This document shows, one piece after another, positions 32,665 to 42,078 of a stretch of DNA of 64,000 nucleotides. The notes under the pieces are model-generated. The model saw nothing but the letters and a program-made list of their open reading frames with translations, did not search any database and was not told the origin of the DNA. Within the stretch, counting starts at the first letter, position 1. The number at the start of each line of letters is the position of its first letter. Where the stretch lies: positions 62,001-126,000 of the forward strand of contig NZ_JAPEPT010000001.1 of assembly GCF_026339995.1 (NCBI RefSeq), given 5' to 3'. This DNA is from Streptomyces sp. NBC_01481 (lineage in GTDB: Bacteria > Actinomycetota > Actinomycetes > Streptomycetales > Streptomycetaceae). The position numbers and the translations under genes were made by a program.

Positions 32665-33567
32665 ATGACTCAGTCGCACCCCAGGATCAGCAAGGCTGTC
32701 ATCCCAGCCGCAGGCCTCGGCACCCGGTTCCTGCCTGCCACGAAGGCCACTCCCAAAGAGATGCTGCCTGTCGTCGACAAGCCTGCGATCCAGTACGTCG
32801 TCGAGGAGGCGGTCTCGGCCGGCCTCTCCGACGTGCTCATGATCACGGGCCGCAACAAGCGCCCGCTCGAGGACCACTTCGACCGTAATTACGAGCTGGA
32901 GGAGGCGCTCAAGAGCAAGGGCGACGCCGGCCGGCTCGCCAAGGTCCAGGAGTCGAGCGACCTCGCCACCATGCACTATGTCCGCCAGGGCGATCCGCGC
33001 GGCCTCGGCCACGCCGTCCTGTGCGCCGAACCGCACGTCGGCGATCAGCCCTTCGCGGTCCTCCTCGGCGACGACCTGATCGACCCGCGCGATCCGCTGC
33101 TCGCCCGGATGGTCGAGATCCAGGAGCGTGAGGGCGGCAGCGTCATCGCGCTGATGGAGGTCGACCCCGCGATGATCCACCTGTACGGCTGCGCGGCCGT
33201 CGAGCCGACCGCCGAGGGTGACGTCGTCAAGGTCACCGAGCTGGTCGAGAAGCCCGCCGCGTCCGAGGCCCCGAGCAATCTCGCCATCATCGGCCGCTAT
33301 GTCCTCGACCCCGCCGTCTTCGGCATACTCCGGGAGACCGAGCCGGGCCGCGGCAACGAGATCCAGCTCACCGACGCCCTGGAGAAGCTCGTCGAGGACG
33401 AGAAGGTCGGCGGCCCGGTGCACGGCGTGATCTTCAAGGGCCGCCGCTACGACACCGGCGATCGCGGTGACTATCTGCGGGCGATTGTCCGACTCGCGTG
33501 CGAACGTGAAGACCTGGGCCCGGAGTTCCGGACCTGGCTTCGCAGTTATGTGACCGAGGAGATGTAA
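32665..33567 (+). CDS. galU: UTP-glucose-1-phosphate uridylyltransferase
   Basis: A 300-residue enzyme making UDP-glucose for glycogen, trehalose and envelope sugars. The nucleotide-binding start KAVIPAAGLGTRFLPATKA, the EMLPVVDKPAIQYVVEEA lysine motif, LGDDLIDP and GNEIQLTDAL are all present. The ATG at 32665 was preferred to one three codons upstream. A dyad TCACC-N6-GGTGA (32644-32659) containing a TAGGGT box overlaps the region just before the start, so the leader is very short. First gene of the galU-glp-moaC-mogA-rimJ-sepX run; 4 bp to the next gene. Confidence 0.94.
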   Translation: MTQSHPRISKAVIPAAGLGTRFLPATKATPKEMLPVVDKPAIQYVVEEAVSAGLSDVLMITGRNKRPLEDHFDRNYELEEALKSKGDAGRLAKVQESSDLATMHYVRQGDPRGLGHAVLCAEPHVGDQPFAVLLGDDLIDPRDPLLARMVEIQEREGGSVIALMEVDPAMIHLYGCAAVEPTAEGDVVKVTELVEKPAASEAPSNLAIIGRYVLDPAVFGILRETEPGRGNEIQLTDALEKLVEDEKVGGPVHGVIFKGRRYDTGDRGDYLRAIVRLACEREDLGPEFRTWLRSYVTEEM

Positions 33568-33571
33568 CACC

Positions 33572-34873
33572 GTGAGCAGCACGATCTGGTCGGTGGACGA
33601 CCACCTGGATGACATCCTCGGCGCGATCCGGCCGCTCGACCCGATCGAGCTGCAGCTGCCGGACGCCCAGGGCTGCGTCCTGGTGGAGGACGTCACCGTG
33701 CCGGTCGCGCTGCCACCCTTCGACAACAGCTCCATGGACGGCTACGCGGTCCGCACCGCCGATGTCGCCGGCGCGAGCGAGGAGTTCCCCGCGGTCCTCA
33801 CGGTGATCGGCGATGTGGCGGCCGGCGGCGGCCCACTGCCCACCGTCGGGCCCGGCGAGGCCGCCCGGATCATGACTGGTGCCCCGCTGCCGCCCGGCGC
33901 CGAGACGGTCGTCCCGGTCGAATGGACCGACGGCGGTACGGGCGGGGGAGTGGCCACCACGATGCGCCCGGCGGGCGAGGCCCCCGAGGGCGCGAGCGGT
34001 GAGGTCCGCGTCCACCGTCCGGCCGAGGCCGGTGCCCATGTCCGCTCGCGCGGCAGCGACGTCCAGGTGGGTGATCTGGCCCTGGAGGCGGGCACGGTCC
34101 TGGGGCCGCCGCAGATCGGCCTGCTCGCCGCGATCGGCCGTGGCACCGTGCGGGTACGGCCCCGCCCGCGCGTGGTCGTGCTCTCCACCGGCAGCGAACT
34201 GGTCCAGCCGGGTGAGAAGTTGGGCGAGGGCCAGATCTACGACTCGAACAGCTTCGCCCTGTGCGCCGCCGCTCGCGACGCGGGCGCCCTCTCCTACCGG
34301 GTCGGCGCGGTCACCGACGACGCGGAGACGCTGCGCGCCACCATCGAGGACCAGCTGATCCGCGCCGATCTGCTGGTTACCACCGGCGGCGTGAGCGTCG
34401 GTGCGTACGACGTGGTGAAGGAAGCACTCTCCTCGGTGGGCGACGAGGACGTGCCGGGCAGCGGTGTCGACTTCCGCAAGCTCGCCATGCAGCCCGGCAA
34501 GCCGCAGGGCTTCGGTTCGATCGGCCCCGAGCACACCCCGCTGCTTGCGCTGCCGGGCAATCCCGTCTCCTCGTACGTCTCCTTCGAGCTGTTCGTACGA
34601 CCCGCGATCCGGGCGCTGATGGGCCTCAAGGACGTGCAGCGCCCGAAGGCGCGTGCCGTACTGAAGGCCGACAAGGCGCTCACCTCGCCCGACGGCAAGC
34701 GGCAGTTCCTGCGGGGCAGGTACGACGCCGAGTCGGGCACGGTCTCCCCGGTCGGCGGTTCCGGCTCCCATCTGATCGCGGCCCTCGCCCATGCCGACTG
34801 CCTGATCGTCGTTCCGGAAGCGGACACCTCGGTGGAGCCCGGCGCGGATGTGGAAGTGGTCCTCATCGGCTGA
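33572..34873 (+). CDS. moeA: MoeA/gephyrin-like protein; candidate Glp partner of SepX
   Basis: A 433-residue MoeA-fold protein. Signatures are PPFDNSSMDGYAVR, IMTGAPLPPGAETVV, STGSEL (about residue 206), TTGGVSVGAYD (about 270-280) and LPGNPVSSYVSFE. MoeA inserts molybdate into molybdopterin. In Corynebacterium, a gephyrin-like MoeA paralogue (Glp) in the same galU-rimJ-glpR neighbourhood instead works in cell division with the membrane receptor GlpR, whose homologue here is the sepX gene four genes downstream. Co-location with moaC and mogA supports cofactor work; co-location with sepX supports the division role. Both are possible. GTG start, GAGGAGATG site. Confidence 0.88.
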   Translation: MSSTIWSVDDHLDDILGAIRPLDPIELQLPDAQGCVLVEDVTVPVALPPFDNSSMDGYAVRTADVAGASEEFPAVLTVIGDVAAGGGPLPTVGPGEAARIMTGAPLPPGAETVVPVEWTDGGTGGGVATTMRPAGEAPEGASGEVRVHRPAEAGAHVRSRGSDVQVGDLALEAGTVLGPPQIGLLAAIGRGTVRVRPRPRVVVLSTGSELVQPGEKLGEGQIYDSNSFALCAAARDAGALSYRVGAVTDDAETLRATIEDQLIRADLLVTTGGVSVGAYDVVKEALSSVGDEDVPGSGVDFRKLAMQPGKPQGFGSIGPEHTPLLALPGNPVSSYVSFELFVRPAIRALMGLKDVQRPKARAVLKADKALTSPDGKRQFLRGRYDAESGTVSPVGGSGSHLIAALAHADCLIVVPEADTSVEPGADVEVVLIG

Positions 34874-34945
34874 CCTGCCTACGGTGGCGGTACCGTGTCT
34901 GCCCACACAGGCCCCCCAGGGCCCTGACCGGGAGCGCCGCACCGA

Positions 34946-35425
34946 ATGAGTACGCAAGGCAGGCTGACGCACATCGACGAGGCGGGGGCGGCCCGTATGG
35001 TCGACGTCTCCGGAAAGGACGTCACCGCGCGCACCGCCCGCGCCAGTGGCCGGGTTCTGGTCTCACCGCAGGTGGTGGAGCTGCTGCGGGGTGAGGGCGT
35101 CCCCAAGGGAGATGCCCTGGCCACGGCCCGTATCGCGGGCATCATGGGCGCCAAGCGCACCCCCGATCTGATCCCGCTCTGCCATCCGCTGGCCGTCTCC
35201 GGCGTCACGCTGGATCTGTCGGTCGCCGACGACGCGGTGGAGATCACCGCCACGGTGAAGACGACCGACCGTACGGGTGTCGAGATGGAGGCGCTGACGG
35301 CGGTCTCGGTCGCCGCGCTGACCGTCGTCGACATGGTCAAGGCAGTCGACAAGGGCGCGGTGATCACCGATGTCCGGGTCGAGGAGAAGACGGGCGGCAA
35401 GTCCGGCGACTGGAGCCGGCCATGA
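34946..35425 (+). CDS. moaC: Cyclic pyranopterin monophosphate synthase
   Basis: A 159-residue enzyme that, with MoaA, turns GTP-derived intermediate into cyclic pyranopterin monophosphate, the first molybdenum-cofactor intermediate. [29 protein letters not shown] and [20 protein letters not shown] with [15 protein letters not shown] are all standard. Length is normal. Its stop overlaps the mogA start (ATGA), so the two are coupled. moaA, moaE and moaD are not in the window. Confidence 0.94.
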   Translation: MSTQGRLTHIDEAGAARMVDVSGKDVTARTARASGRVLVSPQVVELLRGEGVPKGDALATARIAGIMGAKRTPDLIPLCHPLAVSGVTLDLSVADDAVEITATVKTTDRTGVEMEALTAVSVAALTVVDMVKAVDKGAVITDVRVEEKTGGKSGDWSRP

Positions 35426-35985
35426 GCCCGCGCGCCGGAGAGGTCTACAGCCACAGTCACGGCCCGGAAGCGGGGGCGGAATCGGGAGCGGTCCGGCGGG
35501 CCCTGGTCGTCACCGCATCCAACCGCGCCGCGGCCGGGGTGTACGAGGACAAGGGCGGCCCGGTCCTCGCCGAGGGGCTGACGAAACTGGGCTTCGCGGT
35601 CGACGGCCCCCGGGTCGTCCCCGACGGTGACCCCGTCGAGCAGGCCCTGCGCGAGGGGGTGGCCGCCGCGTACGACGTCATCCTCACCACCGGCGGCACG
35701 GGCATCTCGCCGACCGACGAGACTCCCGAGGTCACCCGCCGCGTCCTCGACCACGAGATCCCCGGCATCCCCGAGGCGATCCGCGCGTACGGACGCGAGA
35801 AGGTGCCCACCGCGGCGCTGTCCCGTGGGCTTGCCGGGGTCGCCGGCCACACCCTGATCGTCAACCTGCCGGGGTCCACCGGCGGGGTACATGACGGTAT
35901 GGCCGTACTGGAGCCGCTGCTGATCCACGCCGTCGACCAGATCCGCGGCGGCGACCACCCCAGACCTGCCGGGAGCTCAAGCTGA
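35422..35985 (+). CDS. mogA: MogA/MoaB-type molybdopterin adenylyltransferase
   Basis: A 187-residue MoCF-domain protein that adenylylates molybdopterin before metal insertion. Motifs [37 protein letters not shown] and [12 protein letters not shown] are clear. A His/Glu-rich N-terminal extension of about 25 residues precedes the fold. Start overlaps the moaC stop. Its own stop overlaps a CTG that I take as the rimJ start. Confidence 0.92.
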   Translation: MSPRAGEVYSHSHGPEAGAESGAVRRALVVTASNRAAAGVYEDKGGPVLAEGLTKLGFAVDGPRVVPDGDPVEQALREGVAAAYDVILTTGGTGISPTDETPEVTRRVLDHEIPGIPEAIRAYGREKVPTAALSRGLAGVAGHTLIVNLPGSTGGVHDGMAVLEPLLIHAVDQIRGGDHPRPAGSSS

Positions 35986-36614
35986 ACGCCCTCTCCTGGC
36001 CGGTGATCCTGGCGGACGGCGATGTGGTCCTCCGTCCCATAAAGGTGCGTGACCAGCGGAGCTGGCGCGAGGTCAACCGGCGCAACCGCGACTGGCTCAG
36101 GCCCTGGGAGGCGACCATTCCGCCGCCCGCCCCCGGCGCCCCGCACGCCCAGCGCCCCACCTACCGGCAGATGGTCCGTCATCTGCGCACCGAGGCCAAC
36201 GCGGGGCGGATGCTGCCCTTCGTCATCGAGTACCAGGGCCATCTGGTGGGCCAGTTGACGGTCGCCGGGATCACCTGGGGCTCGATGTGCTCGGGCCATG
36301 TCGGCTACTGGGTGGACCGGGACGTGGCGGGCCGCGGGGTGATGCCGACCGCTGTCGCGCTCGCCGTCGACCACTGTTTCCGTTCGGTGGGGCTGCATCG
36401 CATCGAAGTCTGCATTCGGCCCGAGAACGGCCCCAGCCGGCGGGTGGTGGAGAAACTCGGATTCCGTGAAGAGGGGCTGCGCCCGCGTTATCTCCACATC
36501 GACGGTGCGTGGCGGGACCATCTGGTGTTCGCGCTGACGGCCGACGAGGTGCCCGAAGGACTGCTCCGCCGCTGGCACCAGGCACGGCCCGGAAGGCCAC
36601 GGGAAATAAAATAA
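35982..36614 (+). CDS. rimJ: GNAT N-acetyltransferase, RimJ type
   Basis: A 210-residue acetyltransferase related to the ribosomal-protein N-acetyltransferase RimJ. Motifs are WLRPWEAT, the acetyl-CoA loop around VGYWVDRDVAGRGVMPTA, and the C-terminal ENGPSRRVVEKLGFREEG. Using the GTG at 36003 would lose the conserved SWPVILADGDVVLRP opening. The CTG at 35982, overlapping the mogA stop, keeps it and has GGGAG six bases before. Part of the galU-glp-rimJ-sepX neighbourhood also seen in Corynebacterium. Confidence 0.85.
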   Translation: MNALSWPVILADGDVVLRPIKVRDQRSWREVNRRNRDWLRPWEATIPPPAPGAPHAQRPTYRQMVRHLRTEANAGRMLPFVIEYQGHLVGQLTVAGITWGSMCSGHVGYWVDRDVAGRGVMPTAVALAVDHCFRSVGLHRIEVCIRPENGPSRRVVEKLGFREEGLRPRYLHIDGAWRDHLVFALTADEVPEGLLRRWHQARPGRPREIK

Positions 36615-36750
36615 ACGTTCGAAATCGATCGCGGCCGACCATGATGTGATCTGAACAATCGCAAAAAAAGTCCGTGATATCAGCCAGATCGTGCGACACA
36701 CCGGGCCAATTGGCGGATGCCCTTGCGTAAACCCCTCTACGGTGTGATGC

Positions 36751-37845
36751 GTGAGCAGCAGCGGCCTCATCTACGCAGTCATCGTCGGGGCCTGGGCCGC
36801 CTACTTGGTGCCGATGTGGCTCCGCAGGCAGGACGAGCTCAATGAAGCCCGTCCGACGGAACGCTTCTCCACCGCCATCCGGCTGCTGTCCGGACGCGGT
36901 GCGATGGAGCGCCGATACGCCAGGGAGCTGCGGGAGCGCGACGCGGAGCAGGCCGTTCCCGACGTGGACCCGGATGCCCCCACGGACCGTTTGAGTTCCG
37001 TGGACGTCCGGGCCTTCGCCGCGCCCCCGGCCCGTACCGAAGCCCGGATGGATGTCCCGGCGTCCCGCAAGGCGCCGGAGCAGGCGGCCAAGGTCCCGGC
37101 CCCCGCCCCGCGGCGTCCCCGCCCGAACGGCTCCGCGGCCGAGCGCGCCCGCCGCACCAGGGTTCTGGCCCGCCGCAGACGGACCACCGTCGTCCTCTTC
37201 CTCGCCTTCACGCTCGGCGCGATCGTCGCGGCGGTCGGCGGGCTCGGCTTCCTGTGGGCCCCGGCGGCCCCGGCCGTTCTCCTGAGCGCATACATCGTGC
37301 ATCTGCGCAACCAGGAGCGGCGCCGCTTCGTGTTCACCATGGACCGGCGCCGGGCCGAGGCCGCGGCGCAGCGGCTGCGCGAGAACCGTCCGCGCCGGCA
37401 CCAGGCCGCGGCTGCGTCCGCCGCCGAGCCGGACGAGGAGCCCGAAGCCGGCCCCGAGCCCGCGTCCGCCGCCGCGCTCTCCCCGCAGGAGGCGGGCCGG
37501 CGTGCGCTCGTCGAGCAGACGGACCACGCGGAGTGGGTCGACCAGCAGCGCGAGCGCGGTCCGGCCCGCGGCGACAGCTGGGAGCCGGTCCCGGTCCCCC
37601 TGCCGACGTATGTCACCGCGCCGGTGGCCCCGCGGGCGACGAGCGGCGTCGACGTCAGCGATCCGGAGACCTGGAGCGCGGCCCGCTCCTCGACGGCCGA
37701 GCCGACCCCGGCACCGCACGCGGAGACGGCCGAGCCGTCGCCCGGTCGGCGTACACCGCAGCCCCGGCGTTCGCGGGAGCGCGGCCGCACCCCGCTGTTC
37801 GACCAGTACGCGGACGAGGACCGGCCCCGCGCCGCCAACGAGTGA
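36751..37845 (+). CDS. sepX: SepX/GlpR-like membrane protein of cell division
   Basis: A 364-residue membrane protein. TM1 is at the N-terminus (GLIYAVIVGAWAAYLVPMWL, residues 5-24), followed by a cytoplasmic segment ELNEARPTERFSTAIRLLSG. A hairpin of two helices lies at about 145-184, then a long Glu/Ala/Pro-rich cytoplasmic tail. This is the SepX pattern (Streptomyces septation and cross-wall stability) and that of corynebacterial GlpR, receptor of Glp. GTG start without a Shine-Dalgarno site; a TACGGT box seven bases upstream suggests a leaderless transcript. The 136-bp spacer before it is unusually AT-rich and carries one GACAC (36695-36699), the WhiA-type motif. Confidence 0.87.
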   Translation: MSSSGLIYAVIVGAWAAYLVPMWLRRQDELNEARPTERFSTAIRLLSGRGAMERRYARELRERDAEQAVPDVDPDAPTDRLSSVDVRAFAAPPARTEARMDVPASRKAPEQAAKVPAPAPRRPRPNGSAAERARRTRVLARRRRTTVVLFLAFTLGAIVAAVGGLGFLWAPAAPAVLLSAYIVHLRNQERRRFVFTMDRRRAEAAAQRLRENRPRRHQAAAASAAEPDEEPEAGPEPASAAALSPQEAGRRALVEQTDHAEWVDQQRERGPARGDSWEPVPVPLPTYVTAPVAPRATSGVDVSDPETWSAARSSTAEPTPAPHAETAEPSPGRRTPQPRRSRERGRTPLFDQYADEDRPRAANE

Positions 37846-37925
37846 GCCTGTGACCGGCGCGTTTCCAGCGCGGGAACGGATTTCCAAGCACCCCGAGGGG
37901 GATGCTAGAGTTTCACTCGTTGCAA

Positions 37926-37999
37926 GGGCCTGTGGCGCAGTCTGGTAGCGCACCTCGTTCGCATCGAGGGGGTCTGGGGTTCAAATCCCCACAGGTCCA
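37926..37999 (+). tRNA. tRNA-Ala, anticodon CGC
   Basis: A 74-base cloverleaf can be drawn in full. Acceptor stem GGGCCTG/CAGGTCC includes the G3-U70 pair that marks alanine tRNAs. D arm GCGC...GCGC; anticodon stem CCTCG/CGAGG with loop TTCGCAT (anticodon CGC, reads GCG); 5-base variable loop; T arm with TTCAAAT loop. CCA is not encoded. A strong terminator follows. No repeated 3' end elsewhere in the window suggests it as an integration site. Confidence 0.96.
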
Positions 38000-38007
38000 C
38001 AACAACT

Positions 38008-38055
38008 GACGAAGTCCCGTCCGGTCATCACGACCGGGCGGGACTTCGTCGTTTT
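38008..38055 (+). terminator. Rho-independent terminator of tRNA-Ala
   Basis: GACGAAGTCCCG (38008-38019) pairs perfectly with CGGGACTTCGTC (38039-38050), with CCGGTC...GACCGG inside, followed by GTTTT. Confidence 0.92.
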
Positions 38056-38126
38056 GCGCATGCCGTTCCGACCGGCCGGGCTTTTAATGCTGAATGTCCG
38101 ATTCCAGCTCCTGTCGGGAGAGACGC

Positions 38127-40421
38127 ATGTCGATGGTCGAGCCACCCCCGCAGACCTCCCGTGCGTCCGAACCCGTGCCCCGCAAAGGGCTGCTGCGCAG
38201 GCTCGGTGAATGGTGCGCCCGCCACTGCGTGATCGTCATCGTCATCTGGCTGGTCGCGCTTGCCGGTCTTCAGGTGCTGCATCGCACATATGGCGGCGAG
38301 TACTCCGACAACTTCTCGCTGTCCGACGTGCAGTCGACCGAGGGGCTTGACGTACTGAAGGAGCACGAGCCGTCCGCGGGCGGCTACAGCAGCCAGATCG
38401 TGCTGAACGACACCGCCAAGCCGCTCACCGACCTCAGCTCGCAGGTGTCCACGGTGGTCGCGAATCTGCAGAAGCTGCCGGATGTGATCTCGGTGCAGAA
38501 TCCGCTGCCTCCCCCCGGATCCACTCCACCGGCGCAGCCGTCCGGGCAGGACGTCGGTCCGCTCTCCTCGGACGGCAAGACCGCGTACATCACCATCACT
38601 TTCGACAAGCAGCCCTCCCTCCTGGAGGACTCGTATCTCGACGGGGTGGACACGGCCGTCCAGCCGCTGCGGTCCGCCGGAGTGGATGTGGAGTACGGCG
38701 GTTCACTGGGTGAGCTTGCCCGTCCCGAGGCCGACGACCGGGTCAGTGAGCTGATCGGTTTCGCGGTGGCGATCGTGGTGCTGCTGATCGGCTTCGGCAG
38801 TGTGATCGCGGCCGGACTGCCGCTGCTGACCGCGCTGATCAGCGTGATCTGCGGGCTCGCCGTCCTCGGGCTGATCGCCGCCGCCTTCACCTTCGCCACG
38901 GTCTCGCCGACGCTGGCCACCATGATCGGCCTCGGCGTGGGCATCGACTACGCGCTGTTCCTGATCACCCGGCACCGGCAGAACCTCATCGACCGCGCCG
39001 ACCCGGTGAGCGGGGCCGGCCGGGCGGTGGCCACCAGCGGCCGGGCGGTGCTCGTCTCCGGCTGCACGGTCATCATCGCCCTGTGCGGCCTCTGGGTCTC
39101 CGGGATCAGTTTCATCGGCAAACTCGGCGTGGCCGCCGCCGTCACCGTGGTCACGGCGGTCATCGGCGCGCTCACGCTGGTGCCCGCGATGCTGGGGCTG
39201 GCCGGCAGGCACATCGACAAGTACCACGTGCGAAAGCCGATCGCGGAGACGGACGCGGAGCCCGGCGCCGAGGCGCACGGAACCTGGCACCGGTACGCGA
39301 TGCGTGTCGAGCGCCGCCCGTGGTGGTTCCTGACCGGCGGGGTGGTGGTCCTGGCCGTGCTTGCCATTCCACTCTTCTCCATCCAGCTCGGCCATATCGG
39401 GGACGGTGCGGACCCGAAGTCCTTCACGGACCGGCGTGCCTTCGATCTGATGTCCAGCGCGTTCGGACCCGGATCCAACGGCCCGTTGACCCTTGTCATC
39501 GACCAGACCTCGGTGCCGTCGGCCGACCGGGCGGCGCTCTCCTCGCAGGCCCAGAAGGCGCTCACCAATGTGCCCGGGGCCGCCGTGATCACTCCGCTGA
39601 AGCCGACCCAGGACGGCGATGTCCTGGTCGCGACCGCGTACTCGAAGCAGGCGCCGCAGGACGAGGACACCACGCAGCTGGTGAACCGGCTGGTGGACAC
39701 CACCCTGCCGGACGCCGTATCGGGCACCGCCGCGAAGGGCTACGTCACGGGCACGACGGCCGCGCAGGTCGACTTCCTGGACATCGTCTCCGAGCGGCTG
39801 CCCCTGATCATCCTGGTCGTGGTCGGCCTCGCCTTCATCATCATCCTGATCGTCTTCCGCGGAGTGCTGGTCGCGGTCAAGGCGGCCGTGTTGAACGTCC
39901 TTTCCATCGCGGCCTCGTACGGAGTCGTGGTCGCCGTCTTCCAGTGGGGCTGGGGAGGCCCGGCGCTGGGGGTGTCGGGGGACGTGCCGATCGAGAGCTA
40001 TGTGCCGATGATGATGTTCGCGATCGTCTTCGGTCTGAGCATGGACTACGAGATCTTCCTGCTCTCCCGCGTCCGTGAGGCGTGGCTGCGCACGGGCGAC
40101 TCCAAGGCAAGCGTCGCGCACGCGCTGGAGATCACCGCGCGGGTCATCACCTGCGCCGCGCTGATCATGGTCAGCGTCTTCGCCGCGTTCCTCATCAGCG
40201 ACAACATCGTGGTGAAGATGCTGGGTCTGGGCCTCGCGGTGAGTGTGCTGATCGACGCGACCGTGGTGCGGCTGCTCCTGGTCCCGGCGGTGATGACGCT
40301 GCTCGGGCCGGCGGCGTGGTGGATGCCGCGGTGGCTGGACCGGATCCTGCCGCATGTGGACGCGGAGGGCGAAAACGAGCCGGAGGCGGCCGCGGCGGGC
40401 GCCGGGACCGGCGGGAGCTGA
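38127..40421 (+). CDS. MMPL-family (RND-type) transporter
   Basis: A 764-residue membrane protein with two repeats, each a helix, an extracellular domain and five more helices. [20 protein letters not shown] and [19 protein letters not shown] are the paired MMPL core motifs with the proton-relay Asp-Tyr. Such proteins export lipids or lipopeptides in actinobacteria. ATG at 38127 with GGGAGAG. It lies after the tRNA terminator with no regulator of its own beside it; a second MMPL gene with a TetR partner is at 51524. Confidence 0.86.
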   Translation: MSMVEPPPQTSRASEPVPRKGLLRRLGEWCARHCVIVIVIWLVALAGLQVLHRTYGGEYSDNFSLSDVQSTEGLDVLKEHEPSAGGYSSQIVLNDTAKPLTDLSSQVSTVVANLQKLPDVISVQNPLPPPGSTPPAQPSGQDVGPLSSDGKTAYITITFDKQPSLLEDSYLDGVDTAVQPLRSAGVDVEYGGSLGELARPEADDRVSELIGFAVAIVVLLIGFGSVIAAGLPLLTALISVICGLAVLGLIAAAFTFATVSPTLATMIGLGVGIDYALFLITRHRQNLIDRADPVSGAGRAVATSGRAVLVSGCTVIIALCGLWVSGISFIGKLGVAAAVTVVTAVIGALTLVPAMLGLAGRHIDKYHVRKPIAETDAEPGAEAHGTWHRYAMRVERRPWWFLTGGVVVLAVLAIPLFSIQLGHIGDGADPKSFTDRRAFDLMSSAFGPGSNGPLTLVIDQTSVPSADRAALSSQAQKALTNVPGAAVITPLKPTQDGDVLVATAYSKQAPQDEDTTQLVNRLVDTTLPDAVSGTAAKGYVTGTTAAQVDFLDIVSERLPLIILVVVGLAFIIILIVFRGVLVAVKAAVLNVLSIAASYGVVVAVFQWGWGGPALGVSGDVPIESYVPMMMFAIVFGLSMDYEIFLLSRVREAWLRTGDSKASVAHALEITARVITCAALIMVSVFAAFLISDNIVVKMLGLGLAVSVLIDATVVRLLLVPAVMTLLGPAAWWMPRWLDRILPHVDAEGENEPEAAAAGAGTGGS

Positions 40422-40444
40422 GCGCCCCCGCCGGCCGTCCGGGC

Positions 40445-41413
40445 TCAGGACACCTGCGCCTTGTCGTACACCGACTTGGCGTCATTGCCGAAGTACGGGC
40501 CGAACATCCGGTTCGGCAGGAAGACGTAGCCGAAGCTGTTCACCGAAGCCTGAAGACCCATTCCGGTGGTCTCACTGAACGAGGTGAACCAGGGGCCACC
40601 GCTGGAGCCGCCCGTCATGTTGCAGCCCAGGCTGTGGTCCTGCGAGAAGAGGAAGTCCTTGGAGGAGTTCCCGCTGCAGTAGATGAGCTTGGTGCCGTCG
40701 TACGGAGAGGCCGCGGGGAAGCCGAAGGCGTACATCGGCTTGTTGTAGCCGCCGTTGAAGCTCAGGCCCTGCCCGCCGACGGTCGCGGCGAGGGTCTTGC
40801 CGCCCAGCGGGGCGACGACCGCGGCGCCGACGTCGTAATTGATGTCCTCACTCGCCACCCACTGGGTGGTCGAGAAGGTCTTGGTGGCGGACCACTGCCC
40901 GTACGGGGCCTGGCCGTTGTTGTAGCCGGGCACGAAGACCCAGTTGGTGTGCCAGCTGCCCTGGTACTTCACGCAGTGGCCCGCGGTGATCACCGTGCTG
41001 CCGTTCTGGCTGGTGACCGAGTCGCCGGAGCAGGAAGCCGTACGTCCCTGGAAGGTGAAGAACACCCGGCCGGAGGTTTTGACCACCGCGCCGCCGCCCG
41101 TCCAGGGGCCGCCCGGCTGCGGAAAGGCCATCGGCCCTACGGCAGTTGAGGATGCCACGGTCGGGGCGACAACCGTCTCCTTGCCGCCCGGGCTCGGTGC
41201 CTTGACGGAGCCGGGGGCGACCCGGAGCACATCGAGCGGGGTGGCGCTGCGCATCCGTTCAGCGGTCCAGAAGCCCTTCGTGTGCTGCTGCTTGAAGACC
41301 GTCGGGGTGGGGGAGGGGGCCGGGGCGGCGCTTGCGGCGGTGGCCGACGGTGCGCCGGCGAGCAGGGTACCGACAGCCAACAGGATTCCTGCGGCGGTGC
41401 GATGGCGTCTCAC
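40445..41413 (-). CDS. Secreted trypsin-like serine peptidase
   Basis: A 322-residue protein. Residues 1-29 are a Sec signal peptide (RRHRTAAGILLAVGTLLAG, then SATAASA), then a Pro/Thr-rich propeptide to about residue 110. The triad is His146 (TAGHC), Asp194 (INYDVGA) and Ser271 (GGSSGGPW). Cysteines at 128/147 and 246/264 can form the usual disulphides. Probably an extracellular protease of the S1/V8-like group. Convergent with the MMPL gene. Confidence 0.88.
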   Translation of the reverse strand: MRRHRTAAGILLAVGTLLAGAPSATAASAAPAPSPTPTVFKQQHTKGFWTAERMRSATPLDVLRVAPGSVKAPSPGGKETVVAPTVASSTAVGPMAFPQPGGPWTGGGAVVKTSGRVFFTFQGRTASCSGDSVTSQNGSTVITAGHCVKYQGSWHTNWVFVPGYNNGQAPYGQWSATKTFSTTQWVASEDINYDVGAAVVAPLGGKTLAATVGGQGLSFNGGYNKPMYAFGFPAASPYDGTKLIYCSGNSSKDFLFSQDHSLGCNMTGGSSGGPWFTSFSETTGMGLQASVNSFGYVFLPNRMFGPYFGNDAKSVYDKAQVS

Positions 41414-41529
41414 GCATGTCTCCTTCTGCCGTGCCCGCGCGTGGTGTCGCGCGGGCAGGGTGGGGGATGAGGCGGTGCGGATCGGCTTGCACGTGCGTGA
41501 GGCAGAGTGCCACGGGAATCTTGGTTATG

Positions 41530-42015
41530 TCAGGGGCGCGACAAGAGCTTGGCGAAGCAGCGGCTGTCGTCGAACTCGCGGTAGTGGCCGAATTTCCGCG
41601 CACAGAGCTCATAACCGCTGGACAGGTAGAGGGCGATCGCCTCGGGCTGCTTCGTGCCGGTCTCCAGAACCATCCGGGTCCGGCCGGCCGCGCGGGCGTC
41701 GTCCTCCAGGGCCGCGAGGATGCGCCGGGCGAGACCCTGGCCGCGCGCCTCGCGGATCACGTACATGCGCTTGAGCTCGGCGTCTCCGTCGCTGTAGCCC
41801 TCATCGTTCTCCTCGTGCGAACGCCAGCCGCCGGAGGCGACCGGGTGACCGTCGTCGTACACGAGGAGGTAGAGACCGTTCGGCGGCTCGAACATCGATG
41901 CGTCGAGCGGCGTGACATCGCCGTCGTCGCTGTAGCGCTCGGCGTACTCGAGCTGCACCTGGTCATTGAGCTTGACGGCATCGGGGTGGTCGAAAGGCAT
42001 GGGTCTCACATCCAT
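41530..42015 (-). CDS. GNAT family N-acetyltransferase
   Basis: A 161-residue acetyltransferase with the acetyl-CoA signature LKRMYVIREARGQGLARRILAALEDDARAAG (R/QxxGxG/A within ARGQGLA) and the late YLSSGYELCARKFGHY strand. ATG at 42015 or 42000. Divergent from the exonuclease gene, with 63 bp between starts. Substrate unknown. Confidence 0.87.
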   Translation of the reverse strand: MDVRPMPFDHPDAVKLNDQVQLEYAERYSDDGDVTPLDASMFEPPNGLYLLVYDDGHPVASGGWRSHEENDEGYSDGDAELKRMYVIREARGQGLARRILAALEDDARAAGRTRMVLETGTKQPEAIALYLSSGYELCARKFGHYREFDDSRCFAKLLSRP

Positions 42016-42078
42016 GCCCACGAGCGTACGTGTAGGCCACACCGGGATGCCGCGGTGGTCGCTCGGTAGGGTGCCGGG

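Noticed and set aside
37926..37999. tRNA-Ala as an integration site for a mobile element
   Set aside because: No integrase or excisionase and no second copy of the tRNA 3' end appear in the flanking sequence.
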